A stretch of DNA of 64,000 nt from Bacteroidetes bacterium UBA1947. GTDB lineage: Bacteria > Bacteroidota > Bacteroidia > Chitinophagales > Chitinophagaceae. The notes beneath the pieces were generated by a model. It was given only the letters and a program-made list of their open reading frames with translations. It did no database searches and was not told where the DNA came from. This document shows positions 43,878 through 52,829 of this stretch, piece after piece (positions within the stretch are counted from its first letter, which is position 1; every line of letters starts with the position of its first letter). The stretch is from contig DDET01000063.1 of NCBI GenBank assembly GCA_002336915.1, positions 1 through 64,000 on the forward strand, read 5' to 3'. A program made the translations under genes and the position numbers.

Positions 43878-44604
43878 GAGGCTGCAAAGATACTAAAGCT
43901 TTGTTGATGTTATGAAATTGCTTTGATCGAATTTCATAATACGCCGATTGTTTTTTGCCCGGGGGCTTGAATTGAATACCAAAGAATGTGCTGATCAGTA
44001 GCGCCGCGCCTATAGTAAGTATCATTACTGCCGAGAAACGCTGAAGGAAAAGTACCCTGCGAATAGTGAGCTTCCTCCGGATACTGTCGGCCAGGAAGAC
44101 TTTCAGGAAATCCAGCCCCAGTATCAGGGTCAGGCAAACGCTAAAGAGCACAAAACGGTACAAGCTGGTGGTATTTACTGTTGCCGTTACCGCCGTAAGC
44201 CAACTCAATATCAAGCCGGGATTAAATGTGTTGAGTAAGAAACCACTCAGCCATATCCTGAAATAATGCCCACCAGTAATTGTAACCGGCCCGGTGGACG
44301 GCCTTTTAGGCTTTTGCCTTTTAAAGGTGCCCGCCAGTCCTACTATGATCAGTATTACCGAGGCAACATATGCCAGTGTTTTCTCATAGCCGGCCAGTAC
44401 TTCAAGCCATTGAGCGGCCACATTGGCAAGCGTCACGTACATTATATCGCTTACAGATACCCCTAATACAAAAGCCAAACCGGCCTTATAGCTGTGGTTC
44501 AGGCTGTATTTAATAATGGCAAACAGGGTAGGCCCCACCGATATCGCCATAAATAAACCCAGCAGTATCCCTTTTACCACAGCATCTATTAAATGCGCTT
44601 GCAT
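43870..44604 (-). CDS. LysE-family translocator
   Basis: A 244-residue membrane protein with about six helices. The N-terminus (AVVKGILLGLFMAISVGPTL) matches the LysE/RhtB exporter start, whose conserved SxGP motif appears as ISVGPTLF. Further conserved segments are KAGLAFVLGVSVSDIMYV and GFLLNTFNPGLILSWL (the NP motif). Family members export amino acids such as lysine, threonine or homoserine; the substrate here is not inferable. Located between tsaE and purF on the same strand, with an 8-bp overlap into purF. Confidence 0.88.
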   Translation of the reverse strand: MQAHLIDAVVKGILLGLFMAISVGPTLFAIIKYSLNHSYKAGLAFVLGVSVSDIMYVTLANVAAQWLEVLAGYEKTLAYVASVILIIVGLAGTFKRQKPKRPSTGPVTITGGHYFRIWLSGFLLNTFNPGLILSWLTAVTATVNTTSLYRFVLFSVCLTLILGLDFLKVFLADSIRRKLTIRRVLFLQRFSAVMILTIGAALLISTFFGIQFKPPGKKQSAYYEIRSKQFHNINKALVSLQPHV

Positions 44605-44669
44605 ACGGCAATATAGTAAGGAAATTTGGTAGATCCCATGTTAGGTTTACTGATAAATATCATTCCAAC

Positions 44670-45122
44670 TTACTCATTAAGACATACTTGCATATCTCTT
44701 TCTGTTTCACTTTTGTTGTCTATAGTTACCCATAGATGCGGGCTTGGCAGCAGTTCCGGCGCCTTTTCAGGCCATTCGATAAAACAGTATGCATTTTGTT
44801 GCAGCAGGCAGTCTTCCATCCCGGCATTGATGGCTTCTTCAGTGCTTTTCAACCGGTACCAGTCCATATGGTATATTACTTTGTCTGCACCTGGACTATC
44901 GTCTTTGAAATGATATTCATTGATCAGGGCAAATGTGGGGCTGCTCACATTATCTTCTACATTCAGCAGCTCACACAGTGCATGTATGAAGGTGGTTTTG
45001 CCCGCTCCCAGTTGGCCGCTGAAAGCGATGATCCGATATGGTTTTGCCGCCTCCCAAAATGAGCCTGCGGCTTTCTTAATGTCCGTAAGTGAATATGATA
45101 AGTTGAGTAATGTACCGGGCAT
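44670..45122 (-). CDS. tsaE: tRNA threonylcarbamoyladenosine biosynthesis ATPase TsaE
   Basis: ATPase needed with TsaB and TsaD to make t6A37 in tRNAs reading ANN codons. Walker A is GQLGAGKTT near 36-44. The family motifs SSPTFALINEY and HMDWYRL follow, with the C-terminal FIEWPEKAPELLP. The start at 45122 (MPGTLLNLSYS) gives 150 residues, the normal length. A longer frame opens at 45179, but its first 19 residues have no family match and a good -7 box (45129-45136) lies in between. Probably the first gene of a tsaE-lysE-purF run. Confidence 0.93.
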   Translation of the reverse strand: MPGTLLNLSYSLTDIKKAAGSFWEAAKPYRIIAFSGQLGAGKTTFIHALCELLNVEDNVSSPTFALINEYHFKDDSPGADKVIYHMDWYRLKSTEEAINAGMEDCLLQQNAYCFIEWPEKAPELLPSPHLWVTIDNKSETERDMQVCLNE

Positions 45123-45128
45123 AAAACG

Positions 45129-45136
45129 CAAATTTA
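45129..45136 (-). promoter_or_regulatory. -7 box immediately upstream of tsaE
   Basis: On the minus strand TAAATTTG fits TAnnTTTG and ends 6 bp before the ATG at 45122. The implied transcript would have an almost absent leader. Confidence 0.5.
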
Positions 45137-45385
45137 CGACATTATTTATATGGCCTTTATCTAAATAATTGCCATGCATTTGAGTTTACCCCAATTTCCC
45201 ATTAGTACCCCAAATTAAATTTTTACCAAAATTGAATTCTTCTTAACTTACCGTTTCGGATTATCGGCGTTCTCCACACTCTGGCCTTTAATACTTTATG
45301 TTTTTTTTGCTTAAGCAATAAAATGCTGTTAGTTCTTTTATTGAGATAGCGTAAAAATATTTTAGATATAGCAAATTTGTTTTTA

Positions 45386-47728
45386 ATGAGAAAATTGATC
45401 AATTGGGTTTTAGCTGCAGCAGTTTTTGCTTTGCCTTATCAAGCCCTTGCTTATAACACTACCTGGACACAGGTAGAATTTAGCCATGTGCCATCCAAAG
45501 GCGAGGCGCAGATGCACCCGCGGCACTATTTGGTTTATGCATTAAATACGGCATATTTCAAAGAACTGCTTTTTTCTTTACCTGCAGACCCTAAAAATGC
45601 GGTTGAGATCGAATTGCCCTTACCCGATGGGTCTTTCCGGACCTTTAAGGTGTGGGAGAGCTCAATGATGCCCAAAGAATTAGCAAATAAATATCCGAAC
45701 ATAAAAACATTTACAGCTGTCGCTGCCGATAATGCTGCCGTAAGGGCAAAGTTGGATTTCACAGAGACTGGTTTTCATGCAATGATATTCGATGGCCAAA
45801 ATACTTCTTTCATCGACCCATATAATCTTTTGAATGAAGGGCTGTACATGTGTCATTATAAAAGAGACGAAACACGTGCCCTAAACGAGCGTATGCAATG
45901 CATGGTGAAGACCAACGGCGAGAACGAGATCACCCGGGAGGCAATGCTGCTGGACCAAACCGGATTGCCTGCCCTTGCTGGAAAGACAGTAAATGGTTAT
46001 AACCTGCATACCTACCGCCTGGCACTATCCTGTTCAAATCAATATGCAGCTAAGGTTTGTTTCCCTAACACACCAACGAAGGCACTCACTTTTAGCGCTA
46101 TGACCACTACTATGAACAGGGTAAACGGCGTATTCGAATGGGAGATGTCGATAAGCATGCAGTTTGTGCCCAACGAGGATACCTTGATATTCATAGTGCC
46201 TGCAGGTGATCCGTTCAATGCTGATAATAATATTGCGCTCAACCTGCTGGATGATAATCAAACAGTTTGCGATGCAAGAATAGGTAATGCTAACTATGAT
46301 ATGGGGCATGTATTCACTACCGGCAGTGGTGGCTTGTCCGATCTTACAATTGTTTGTGCTGCCGGTGATAAAGCCAGGAGTACAACCGGCAGCAATTCGC
46401 CCACTACCGATGGCTTTGATATTGATTTCGTAGCGCACGAAATGGGTCACGAATTTGGCGCCAATCATACTTTTAATAACAATACCGCAGGCAGTTGCTG
46501 GAACAACGGAGTGGATTATACGGCTTATGAACCGGGTAGCGGTTCTACCATTATGGCATATGCAGGCATATGCGGGCCCGATGATATTCAGCCGCACAGC
46601 GACGATTACTTTCACGCGGCGAGTTTGCTGGAAATGTATGTAGGTACCATTATCGGTACCACATGTGGCACATCTGTTCCCACAGGCAACCATCCTTCCG
46701 CGCTGGCGCCTTTTAATGCATCATATACTATACCTTACAAAACCCCTTTTGAGCTAATGGCACCCGGTGCGGTTGATTCGGTTTTTTCTATTACAACTTA
46801 TTGCTGGGAGCAGTGGGATCTCGGCAGTTACGGCTCTGCGTTGAACAATACTTATGTTTCAGGCCCGATATTCCGTTCTTTTCATCCCGATCTCTCTACG
46901 ATACGTGTATTCCCAAGGATAGATTCTGTTTTAAAAGGGGTGCTCAGCTATGTTACTACTGAAAATGCCAAAGGGGAGAAAGTACCAGATACTGCCCGCT
47001 CTTTAACTTTCAAGTTGACCTTGCGCAATATTCACTATGCTAAGGGCATATTTGACATCCCCGGCGATAGCATTCGTATAGATGCCGTAAGCACCGGCGC
47101 CACAGCCAATTTCGAAGGTTTTAAAGTGACCAGCCCTTCAACAGCCGTTAGCTGGACAGGCGGAACAAACCAGAATGTTACATGGAACGTGGTAGGGTCT
47201 AATTCCGGCCCCGTGAACTGCAGCGATGTAAATGTTTATGTTTCAACAGATGGCGGTCATACCTGGCCGTATTTTGTGGGAATGTTTACGAACAACGGCA
47301 GCGCCAGTATCACTGTACCCAACGTGGCTACCACCTCCGCGGCGCGCATCAAAGTAAAAGGAAATAATAACGTGTTCTTTAACGTGAATGGTTCTAATTT
47401 TACTATCAACTTTGATCCTGCACTACCTGTAGCAACGCCAAATAATCCAATTAATCAGACAGTATCGGGCCTTGCCCCGGTCCAGGGTCCGGAAGATAAT
47501 TTTGTTATCTATCCTGTACCTGCAAGCGAAACAGTAAACGTAGAAACGACAAACAATAGCTTGTATGACGTGTCCGTGTTAAATAATATAGGGCAAATTG
47601 CATGGAAAGGACAAATGATCAATAAACTGGAGATACCTGTAAATAGCTGGGCTAAGGGAGTTTACTATATGCTGCTCACACACCATGGAGACGGCAAACG
47701 TATTGTAAAACCGATTTTGATAAAATAG
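45386..47728 (+). CDS. Secreted metzincin (reprolysin-like) protease with T9SS sorting domain, copy 1
   Basis: A 780-residue exported zinc protease. The signal peptide covers about residues 1-22 (ending QALA). The pro-region (about 25-205) has WTQVEFSHVPSKGEAQMHP and TAVAADNAAVRAKLDF. The catalytic domain carries HEMGHEFGANH (His351, Glu352, His355, His361) and a Met-turn (STIMAYAGICG) about 40 residues on, the metzincin arrangement as in M12B/reprolysin-like enzymes. A Ig-like domain (about 560-680, VTSPSTAVSW then NVTWNVVG) and a T9SS C-terminal domain (FVIYPVPASETVNVE ... KRIVKPILIK) follow. The start is ATG 45386, not the TTG at 45377. Tandem with a paralogue 21 bp downstream. Confidence 0.9.
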   Translation: MRKLINWVLAAAVFALPYQALAYNTTWTQVEFSHVPSKGEAQMHPRHYLVYALNTAYFKELLFSLPADPKNAVEIELPLPDGSFRTFKVWESSMMPKELANKYPNIKTFTAVAADNAAVRAKLDFTETGFHAMIFDGQNTSFIDPYNLLNEGLYMCHYKRDETRALNERMQCMVKTNGENEITREAMLLDQTGLPALAGKTVNGYNLHTYRLALSCSNQYAAKVCFPNTPTKALTFSAMTTTMNRVNGVFEWEMSISMQFVPNEDTLIFIVPAGDPFNADNNIALNLLDDNQTVCDARIGNANYDMGHVFTTGSGGLSDLTIVCAAGDKARSTTGSNSPTTDGFDIDFVAHEMGHEFGANHTFNNNTAGSCWNNGVDYTAYEPGSGSTIMAYAGICGPDDIQPHSDDYFHAASLLEMYVGTIIGTTCGTSVPTGNHPSALAPFNASYTIPYKTPFELMAPGAVDSVFSITTYCWEQWDLGSYGSALNNTYVSGPIFRSFHPDLSTIRVFPRIDSVLKGVLSYVTTENAKGEKVPDTARSLTFKLTLRNIHYAKGIFDIPGDSIRIDAVSTGATANFEGFKVTSPSTAVSWTGGTNQNVTWNVVGSNSGPVNCSDVNVYVSTDGGHTWPYFVGMFTNNGSASITVPNVATTSAARIKVKGNNNVFFNVNGSNFTINFDPALPVATPNNPINQTVSGLAPVQGPEDNFVIYPVPASETVNVETTNNSLYDVSVLNNIGQIAWKGQMINKLEIPVNSWAKGVYYMLLTHHGDGKRIVKPILIK

Positions 47729-47749
47729 TATTAAAAGTAAAGCACAGCA

Positions 47750-50095
47750 ATGAAAAGAACATTTAGGTATTTGATAGTGTTTTTGGCATGTATTACATCC
47801 ATTACGGCAAAAGCATTTAATAGTATTTGGCAGGAGGTTGATGCCCGTCATGTGCCTTCTAAAGGCGAACAGCAGGTGCATCCCGATAATTTCCGGGTAT
47901 TCTCGCTGAATAATGAGTTTATGAAGAGCTTTTTATTTGCACTTTCCGATAATGTGAAAGCTGCTCAAACTATCGAATTACCGGCACCTGATGGCAGCTA
48001 TCGAAGCTTTGCCGTCTGGCAGAGCCATATGATGGAGCCTGCACTGGAAAGGGAGTACCCGGACGTAAGAACTTTTACGGCTTATGCGCTCAACAACCAG
48101 CGCGTTACAGTAAAGATCGACTTTTCGTCGACCGGTTTTCACGCCATGATATTTGACGGTCGCGGAACTTATTTTATTGATCCTTATAGCAAAGAGAACG
48201 ACGGGTATTACATATGCTATTACAAGCGCGATCATGTTGTGCCCGCAGGTTTGCGCATGCTTTGTGAAGTAAAAGATGATGAATTACTACAGGAAGATTA
48301 TCTTGAATTGAATAGTAATGGCCTGCCGCGGATGGCTTATAAAACAGCCAGCGGTTATACACTCCGTAACTACAGGCTTGCATTGTCTTGCACCGGTGAA
48401 TATGCTGTTGCTGTGGCTGGTGTTAATCCCACTAAGGCCTTAGTGTTCCCGCACATGGTTACTTCGATAAACCGTGTAAATGGTGTTTATGAAACAGAGT
48501 TGTCTATCACGATGACGCTCATTGCCAACGAGGACACATTGATATTCCTCGACGGCGTCAGCGATCCTTTTACAAATAACAATGGCGGCACCATGCTGGG
48601 CCAGAATCAAACCACGGTAACCAATCGGATAGGCAGTGCCAACTTTGATATGGGCCATGTGTTCAGCACCGGCGGTGGTGGCATTGCATCGCTTGGTTGT
48701 GTTTGCAAGAACAGTAGCAAGGCGCAGGGTGTTACCGGTTCGGGTGCACCTGTAGGCGATGGTTTTGATATAGATTACGTGGCACACGAAATGGGCCACC
48801 AATTTGGAGCAAATCATACCTTTAACAATAACGCAAATGGAAGCTGCAGCGGTAACGCAAGCAGCAACAGTGCTTATGAGCCATCAAGCGGCACTACCAT
48901 CATGGCCTATGCCGGCATTTGCCCGCCCGATGACGTTCAACCCCATAGTGATCCTTATTTCCACGCCAAAAGCTTAAAAGATATTTCCAGCTATATAGTT
49001 TCAACTACTGCCATTAACAACTGTCCTGTCAAAACAAATACAAATAACAAACCTGCGGGACTTGCGAACTTTACCGCTATTTACAAGATACCGTATAAAA
49101 CCCCTTTTGAATTGACCTCGCCGGTAGCTGTGGATTCTGTTGCTGATACACTTACAACATACTGCTGGGAACAATGGAATCGCGGTGACTTTGGGGCTAC
49201 TTTTGCCAACACACATTTGAAAGGGCCTATCTTCCGTTCGTTCGATCCCGATACGCTTAGGACCCGGGTATTCCCCACTATGAGTAAAGTGCTTGCCGGT
49301 ACTTTGAGTTACACCGGCGAGAAGGTGCCGGATACTACGAGGTTCCTTACCTTCATCAATACCGTACGTACCATATTCCAGGGCACGGGGTGCATACTTA
49401 TCCCGGATGATACCATTCATCTTGATGCATCCAGTACCGGCGCTGCAGCTAATTACCAGGGCTTTAAAGTTACCAGTCCCTCAACTGCTGTTAACTGGAA
49501 TGGCGGCTCTGTACAGAATGTTACATGGAATGTAGTAGGTACTGATGCTGCCCCGGTAAGCTGTGACAGCGTTAATTTATACTTGTCTGTAAATGGTGGT
49601 TACAAATGGCCCTACCTTGTTGCAAGAGTGCCTAACAGTGGCTCCGCAAACATATTGATGCCAAATGTCGCCACTACAAGTACGGCGCGCCTGAAAGTGA
49701 AAGGCAATCACAATGTGTTCTTCAACGTAAACGGCTCAAATTTCACCATGACCCTCGATTCTACAATAGCAATCACATTACCGAGCCCCAACGACACTAC
49801 AGTGGTATTTATTGACACTTTCCCGCTTGCGGTCAGCAAACAGCCAAGCCGGAATGCGGCTGATGATATAAAGGTATACCCTGTTCCCGTAGCTGATGTG
49901 GTGCACGTGAGCACTACTATAACTGATGCTTTGCAGGTGTCAGTATATAATGCGATTGGCCAGCTGGTGATGAGCACCACGCTTAATGGTCAAATGGATA
50001 TTCCCGTAGCTGCATGGGCTAAAGGTGTATATTACCTGCAGGTGACAGATAGGAGCACTGGTAAACGAATTACAAAACACATGATAGTAAGATAA
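47750..50095 (+). CDS. Secreted metzincin (reprolysin-like) protease with T9SS sorting domain, copy 2
   Basis: Paralogue of the upstream gene with the same layout over 781 residues: signal peptide (about 1-22, ending TAKA), pro-region (SIWQEVDARHVPSKGEQQVH), catalytic motif HEMGHQFGANH starting at His346, Met-turn TTIMAYAGICP, Ig-like unit (VTSPSTAVNWNGGSVQNVTW) and T9SS sorting domain (IKVYPVPVADVVHVS ... KRITKHMIVR). No promoter-like sequence lies in the 21-bp gap, so the two are probably one transcript. The catalytic residues are intact in both. Terminator at 50121-50152. Confidence 0.9.
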   Translation: MKRTFRYLIVFLACITSITAKAFNSIWQEVDARHVPSKGEQQVHPDNFRVFSLNNEFMKSFLFALSDNVKAAQTIELPAPDGSYRSFAVWQSHMMEPALEREYPDVRTFTAYALNNQRVTVKIDFSSTGFHAMIFDGRGTYFIDPYSKENDGYYICYYKRDHVVPAGLRMLCEVKDDELLQEDYLELNSNGLPRMAYKTASGYTLRNYRLALSCTGEYAVAVAGVNPTKALVFPHMVTSINRVNGVYETELSITMTLIANEDTLIFLDGVSDPFTNNNGGTMLGQNQTTVTNRIGSANFDMGHVFSTGGGGIASLGCVCKNSSKAQGVTGSGAPVGDGFDIDYVAHEMGHQFGANHTFNNNANGSCSGNASSNSAYEPSSGTTIMAYAGICPPDDVQPHSDPYFHAKSLKDISSYIVSTTAINNCPVKTNTNNKPAGLANFTAIYKIPYKTPFELTSPVAVDSVADTLTTYCWEQWNRGDFGATFANTHLKGPIFRSFDPDTLRTRVFPTMSKVLAGTLSYTGEKVPDTTRFLTFINTVRTIFQGTGCILIPDDTIHLDASSTGAAANYQGFKVTSPSTAVNWNGGSVQNVTWNVVGTDAAPVSCDSVNLYLSVNGGYKWPYLVARVPNSGSANILMPNVATTSTARLKVKGNHNVFFNVNGSNFTMTLDSTIAITLPSPNDTTVVFIDTFPLAVSKQPSRNAADDIKVYPVPVADVVHVSTTITDALQVSVYNAIGQLVMSTTLNGQMDIPVAAWAKGVYYLQVTDRSTGKRITKHMIVR

Positions 50096-50120
50096 CAAAG
50101 ATCATAAAACACATAAAAAC

Positions 50121-50152
50121 AAACAGCGCGGAACTTGTTCCGCGCTGTTTGT
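50121..50152 (+). terminator. Terminator of the protease pair
   Basis: Stem AAACAGCGCGGAAC / GTTCCGCGCTGTTT with a minimal loop, followed by GTTT. It lies about 25 bp past the stop codon at 50095 and may also serve the ketosynthase gene on the minus strand. Confidence 0.8.
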
Positions 50153-50186
50153 TTAATATCATTACCTGTTCACTGTTGTCTGCCCA

Positions 50187-51326
50187 CTACTCTTTTCCCC
50201 ATACTATAGCGGCATTAGATCCGCCAAAACCCGAGGCTGTCTTCAGCACATAATTTATCGCTGCAGGTTTCATTTTAGTGGTAATATTGAGTTCTTGCGA
50301 TACACCATTGCTTTCATAGCCAGCAGAGGGGATCAATAATTGCCTTTTTATTGCTTCGGTGATCATCGCACTCTCCACCACACCGGCCGCGCCCAGCGTA
50401 TGTCCTGTATATCCTTTAAAGCTGTGTATTTCTTTATCAGCTAGTCCCGTCAGGCCGAATGCCTTAGCTTCCATCTCGTCATTGTAAACCGTAGCGGTGC
50501 CATGTGCTGATACCATGTCAATAGCCGAGCTTTCAATATCTGCCTCAGCTAACGCTCGCGTTATAGCCATTGCCAGTTCTTCCCCCGTGCGCGATGGGCC
50601 TGATATATGATTTGCATCGTTCGACGTGGCCCCGGATAAAAGTGTGGCAAGCGGCATTTGCCCCGGCTGCGAACTAAGTATAATAGTACCAGCCGCTTCG
50701 CCTAGGTTAATGCCCTTCCGCTCAGCATCAAAAGGCCGGCATGCTTTCTGTGATATGGCATGGAAAGATTGGAATCCGCTCAGTACAAACCTCGTGAACC
50801 GGTCGCAACCTGTTACGATCACATTTTTATACCTGCCACTCTGTATTAACCTAAGCCCGTAATTCAGTGCTATCACTCCCGATACACAAGCGTGAGATAT
50901 AACGATTGGTTTAGCGCTTAGTCCTAATTCTTTAGCTATCGCATTTGCGCTGTAGTGGAGCAATACCTGTTCGTCGGGAGCCTGCCCTAATAATTCTATA
51001 TTGCCTTTTGTGCTCGATAATATAAATGCAGTTTCTTCAGGCTTCAGATCCCCCTCGTAATTACTGATCGCATCCTTTGCAGAATATAGTGCCAGCCGCT
51101 CAAATGGCGACAATGCACCGCTCCCTTTTGTGCGTTCGTATATCACCTGCCACTGGTCCGGCCCCGGCTTGGATGCCATGAACGGGGTATTGCTCAATGA
51201 AGCGTCTTCGTATCGTTTTATACCGGGCTTATTGGCCGCAACTGCCTGCCAGTTGGCCACAGTATTCATGCCCAGTGCCGATACAATATTTGTGGCAACC
51301 GCGTAAACCCTGTTCATTCTAGTCAT
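50187..51326 (-). CDS. Beta-ketoacyl-ACP synthase (KAS I/II-like)
   Basis: Condensing enzyme of the thiolase fold, 379 residues. The catalytic triad is complete: Cys147 in SHACVSGVIAL, His275 in SAHGTATVYND and His309 in GYTGHTLGAAG. The C-terminal KTASGFGGSNAAIV is also standard. It is shorter than housekeeping FabF (about 410), and its company (ACP, dehydratase, thioesterase, acyltransferase) points to a dedicated pathway such as aryl polyene/flexirubin-type pigment or another unusual acyl chain (inference). The start may be ATG 51326 (8-bp overlap with the thioesterase gene stop) or the fourth codon at 51317. Confidence 0.9.
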   Translation of the reverse strand: MTRMNRVYAVATNIVSALGMNTVANWQAVAANKPGIKRYEDASLSNTPFMASKPGPDQWQVIYERTKGSGALSPFERLALYSAKDAISNYEGDLKPEETAFILSSTKGNIELLGQAPDEQVLLHYSANAIAKELGLSAKPIVISHACVSGVIALNYGLRLIQSGRYKNVIVTGCDRFTRFVLSGFQSFHAISQKACRPFDAERKGINLGEAAGTIILSSQPGQMPLATLLSGATSNDANHISGPSRTGEELAMAITRALAEADIESSAIDMVSAHGTATVYNDEMEAKAFGLTGLADKEIHSFKGYTGHTLGAAGVVESAMITEAIKRQLLIPSAGYESNGVSQELNITTKMKPAAINYVLKTASGFGGSNAAIVWGKE

Positions 51327-51744
51327 TCAGCCATTTTCGTTTCCAATCCACCATGAACTGGGGCAGTGTCAGCATCAGTTCCATACTTTCTTTATGCATA
51401 AATACCTGTACCGAACTTCCCTTGGCTATTACTTCGTTTGTGTTTATATCATACAATGTGTAGAAGAACATCAGCTTTGCTGCGTGCGCATCATGGTAGG
51501 TTGTTTCCAGCCTTACCCAGTTACTGTATCTTAAGATGCGTTTGTATTCGCATTTAATGTCCACGATCGGTACAATGATATTCTCCCTGTACAGGTCAAG
51601 GTAGCGTAGCCCGTATGCCTTGCCAAAAGCCTCTCTCCCATCTTCAAAGTAGCGTATATAATGGCCATGCCATACTATGCCTAATGGATCTGCTTCGCTG
51701 AATTTTACTTCAAGTTCCGTGCTATGTGTCAGTGTTTTGTGCAA
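51319..51744 (-). CDS. Acyl-CoA/acyl-ACP thioesterase, 4-hydroxybenzoyl-CoA thioesterase type
   Basis: A 141-residue hotdog thioesterase. The N-terminal segment VKFSEADPLGIVWHGHYIRY holds the family aspartate (D in ADPLGIVWH) with the catalytic position adjacent to the HGHY turn, as in YbgC/4HBT enzymes. Strands YDINTNEVIAKGSSVQVFM also fit. In pigment and polyene clusters such an enzyme releases or edits the acyl chain. It sits between a secreted unknown and the ketosynthase, all on the minus strand. Confidence 0.88.
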   Translation of the reverse strand: MHKTLTHSTELEVKFSEADPLGIVWHGHYIRYFEDGREAFGKAYGLRYLDLYRENIIVPIVDIKCEYKRILRYSNWVRLETTYHDAHAAKLMFFYTLYDINTNEVIAKGSSVQVFMHKESMELMLTLPQFMVDWKRKWLND

Positions 51745-51771
51745 TGGGCCTGTTCTTTATCCGGTTAATTG

Positions 51772-52404
51772 TTATTTCCACTTTTTCAGGTTGTCGCCTA
51801 TGTCTTTCAGCGCCAGGTTAAACGTTTTAGCCCAGTAGTTACGGAATCCGAAGCCACCGCTCTTTTCTGTAAGGCGCTTTGTAAGCAGCACCGTTTTCTT
51901 GTTCATGTCTACAAATGTGACCCACATTGCTGCTTCTTCCCTGCCTTTGCTCATCGCTTCTACAAATATCATCATGCCCAGTCCGCTGTTACCTTCGAAG
52001 TTGTATTTTTTCACAAGGTTATTTATATCCTGCTCCGTAAGGTGGCTATAAGCATTGGCATCGTCTGTAAAGAAGTTCGGATTCTTAATGCTGTTATTCG
52101 CTTTTTCAGTCACGGTCAGCGCGTATTTCACATCTCCGCGGTTCGTAGCTTTAGCTACATCGAATTTTTTTTGCTCTTTTACGAAGAGCTCGTTCCAGCC
52201 CGGGAAATATTTATCGCGCATCGCCCCATTGGTTATCTCGCCTGCATCTTTCCACTGCGCGGCATCCCCTATGAATTTAAGTTGCGTGAAGTCAATGCCC
52301 AGCCAGGTAATTTCCTTGCCGGGGTCAAAAATGTCCGCTTTTGTTTGTGCCCATGTAGCAACACAAAATGTCATTGCGATAAATGAAAGTATGAGCTTTT
52401 TCAT
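51772..52404 (-). CDS. Secreted protein of unknown function
   Basis: I do not recognise the family. The 210 residues have a clear signal peptide (about 1-19, MKKLILSFIAMTFCVATWAQ, the signal ending at Gln20) and no other membrane helix. The mature part is mixed alpha/beta with many Lys and Asp/Asn. Segments worth a profile search are EITWLGIDFTQLKFIGDA, EQDINNLVKKYNFEGNSGLG and MWVTFVDMNKKTVLLTKRLT. It lies within a run of cytosolic acyl-chain enzymes (gaps of 27 and 11 bp), so it may handle the product outside the inner membrane (inference). It lacks LolA or BamA-like features. Confidence 0.6.
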   Translation of the reverse strand: MKKLILSFIAMTFCVATWAQTKADIFDPGKEITWLGIDFTQLKFIGDAAQWKDAGEITNGAMRDKYFPGWNELFVKEQKKFDVAKATNRGDVKYALTVTEKANNSIKNPNFFTDDANAYSHLTEQDINNLVKKYNFEGNSGLGMMIFVEAMSKGREEAAMWVTFVDMNKKTVLLTKRLTEKSGGFGFRNYWAKTFNLALKDIGDNLKKWK

Positions 52405-52415
52405 AACATTTTATT

Positions 52416-52829
52416 TTATTGTTGAAGAAATATCTTTAGTTCACAACTGGCTATTTCGCGACCGTCTTTAAAAACCCTTCCCTGCACGATGTGTACGTTC
52501 AGCACCTGGTTCATAAACTGTATTTCGGTACTTATAGTATCGCCAACATTTGGCAACTCATTTATGATAAGGTTCTTCAGTGCACCTATATATCCTACCT
52601 GTGGTGGTATCCCGCTTTCGCCCGATCTGTAACCCGTGCCTGCAGCCGCAGTCTGCGCCATGTTTTCTACAAGGCCGGGCTCCGTAAACCGCCCGTTCTC
52701 TACAAACAAGTGCCCTTCGCGTACGGTAAAACTTGTTTGGGATATAGTATCGTCGGCCCTTGTCACTTCGTCTATCATCACAAAGGGTGGGCCTTGGGGT
52801 ATATATTTTTTCGCGTCCGTTCCGGTCAT
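52416..52829 (-). CDS. 3-hydroxyacyl-ACP dehydratase-like hotdog protein
   Basis: A 137-residue hotdog protein resembling the FabZ/ApeP dehydratases. It shows YIPQGPPFVMIDEVTRADDT (the PPF.MID motif of the family) and FTEPGLVENMAQTAAAGTGY, where the glutamate is the catalytic acid. The usual catalytic His of FabZ (HFP) is not seen in the P(Q)GPP position, so activity may differ. The start at 52829 forms a 4-bp ATGA overlap with the stop of the acyltransferase gene; a slightly longer frame opens at 52838. Confidence 0.8.
   Translation of the reverse strand: MTGTDAKKYIPQGPPFVMIDEVTRADDTISQTSFTVREGHLFVENGRFTEPGLVENMAQTAAAGTGYRSGESGIPPQVGYIGALKNLIINELPNVGDTISTEIQFMNQVLNVHIVQGRVFKDGREIASCELKIFLQQ

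Noticed and set aside
51769..52386. 205-codon plus-strand frame opposite the secreted unknown gene
   Set aside because: The minus-strand frame has a clean signal peptide and fits the operon; the plus-strand frame is His/Phe-rich antisense and has no promoter.
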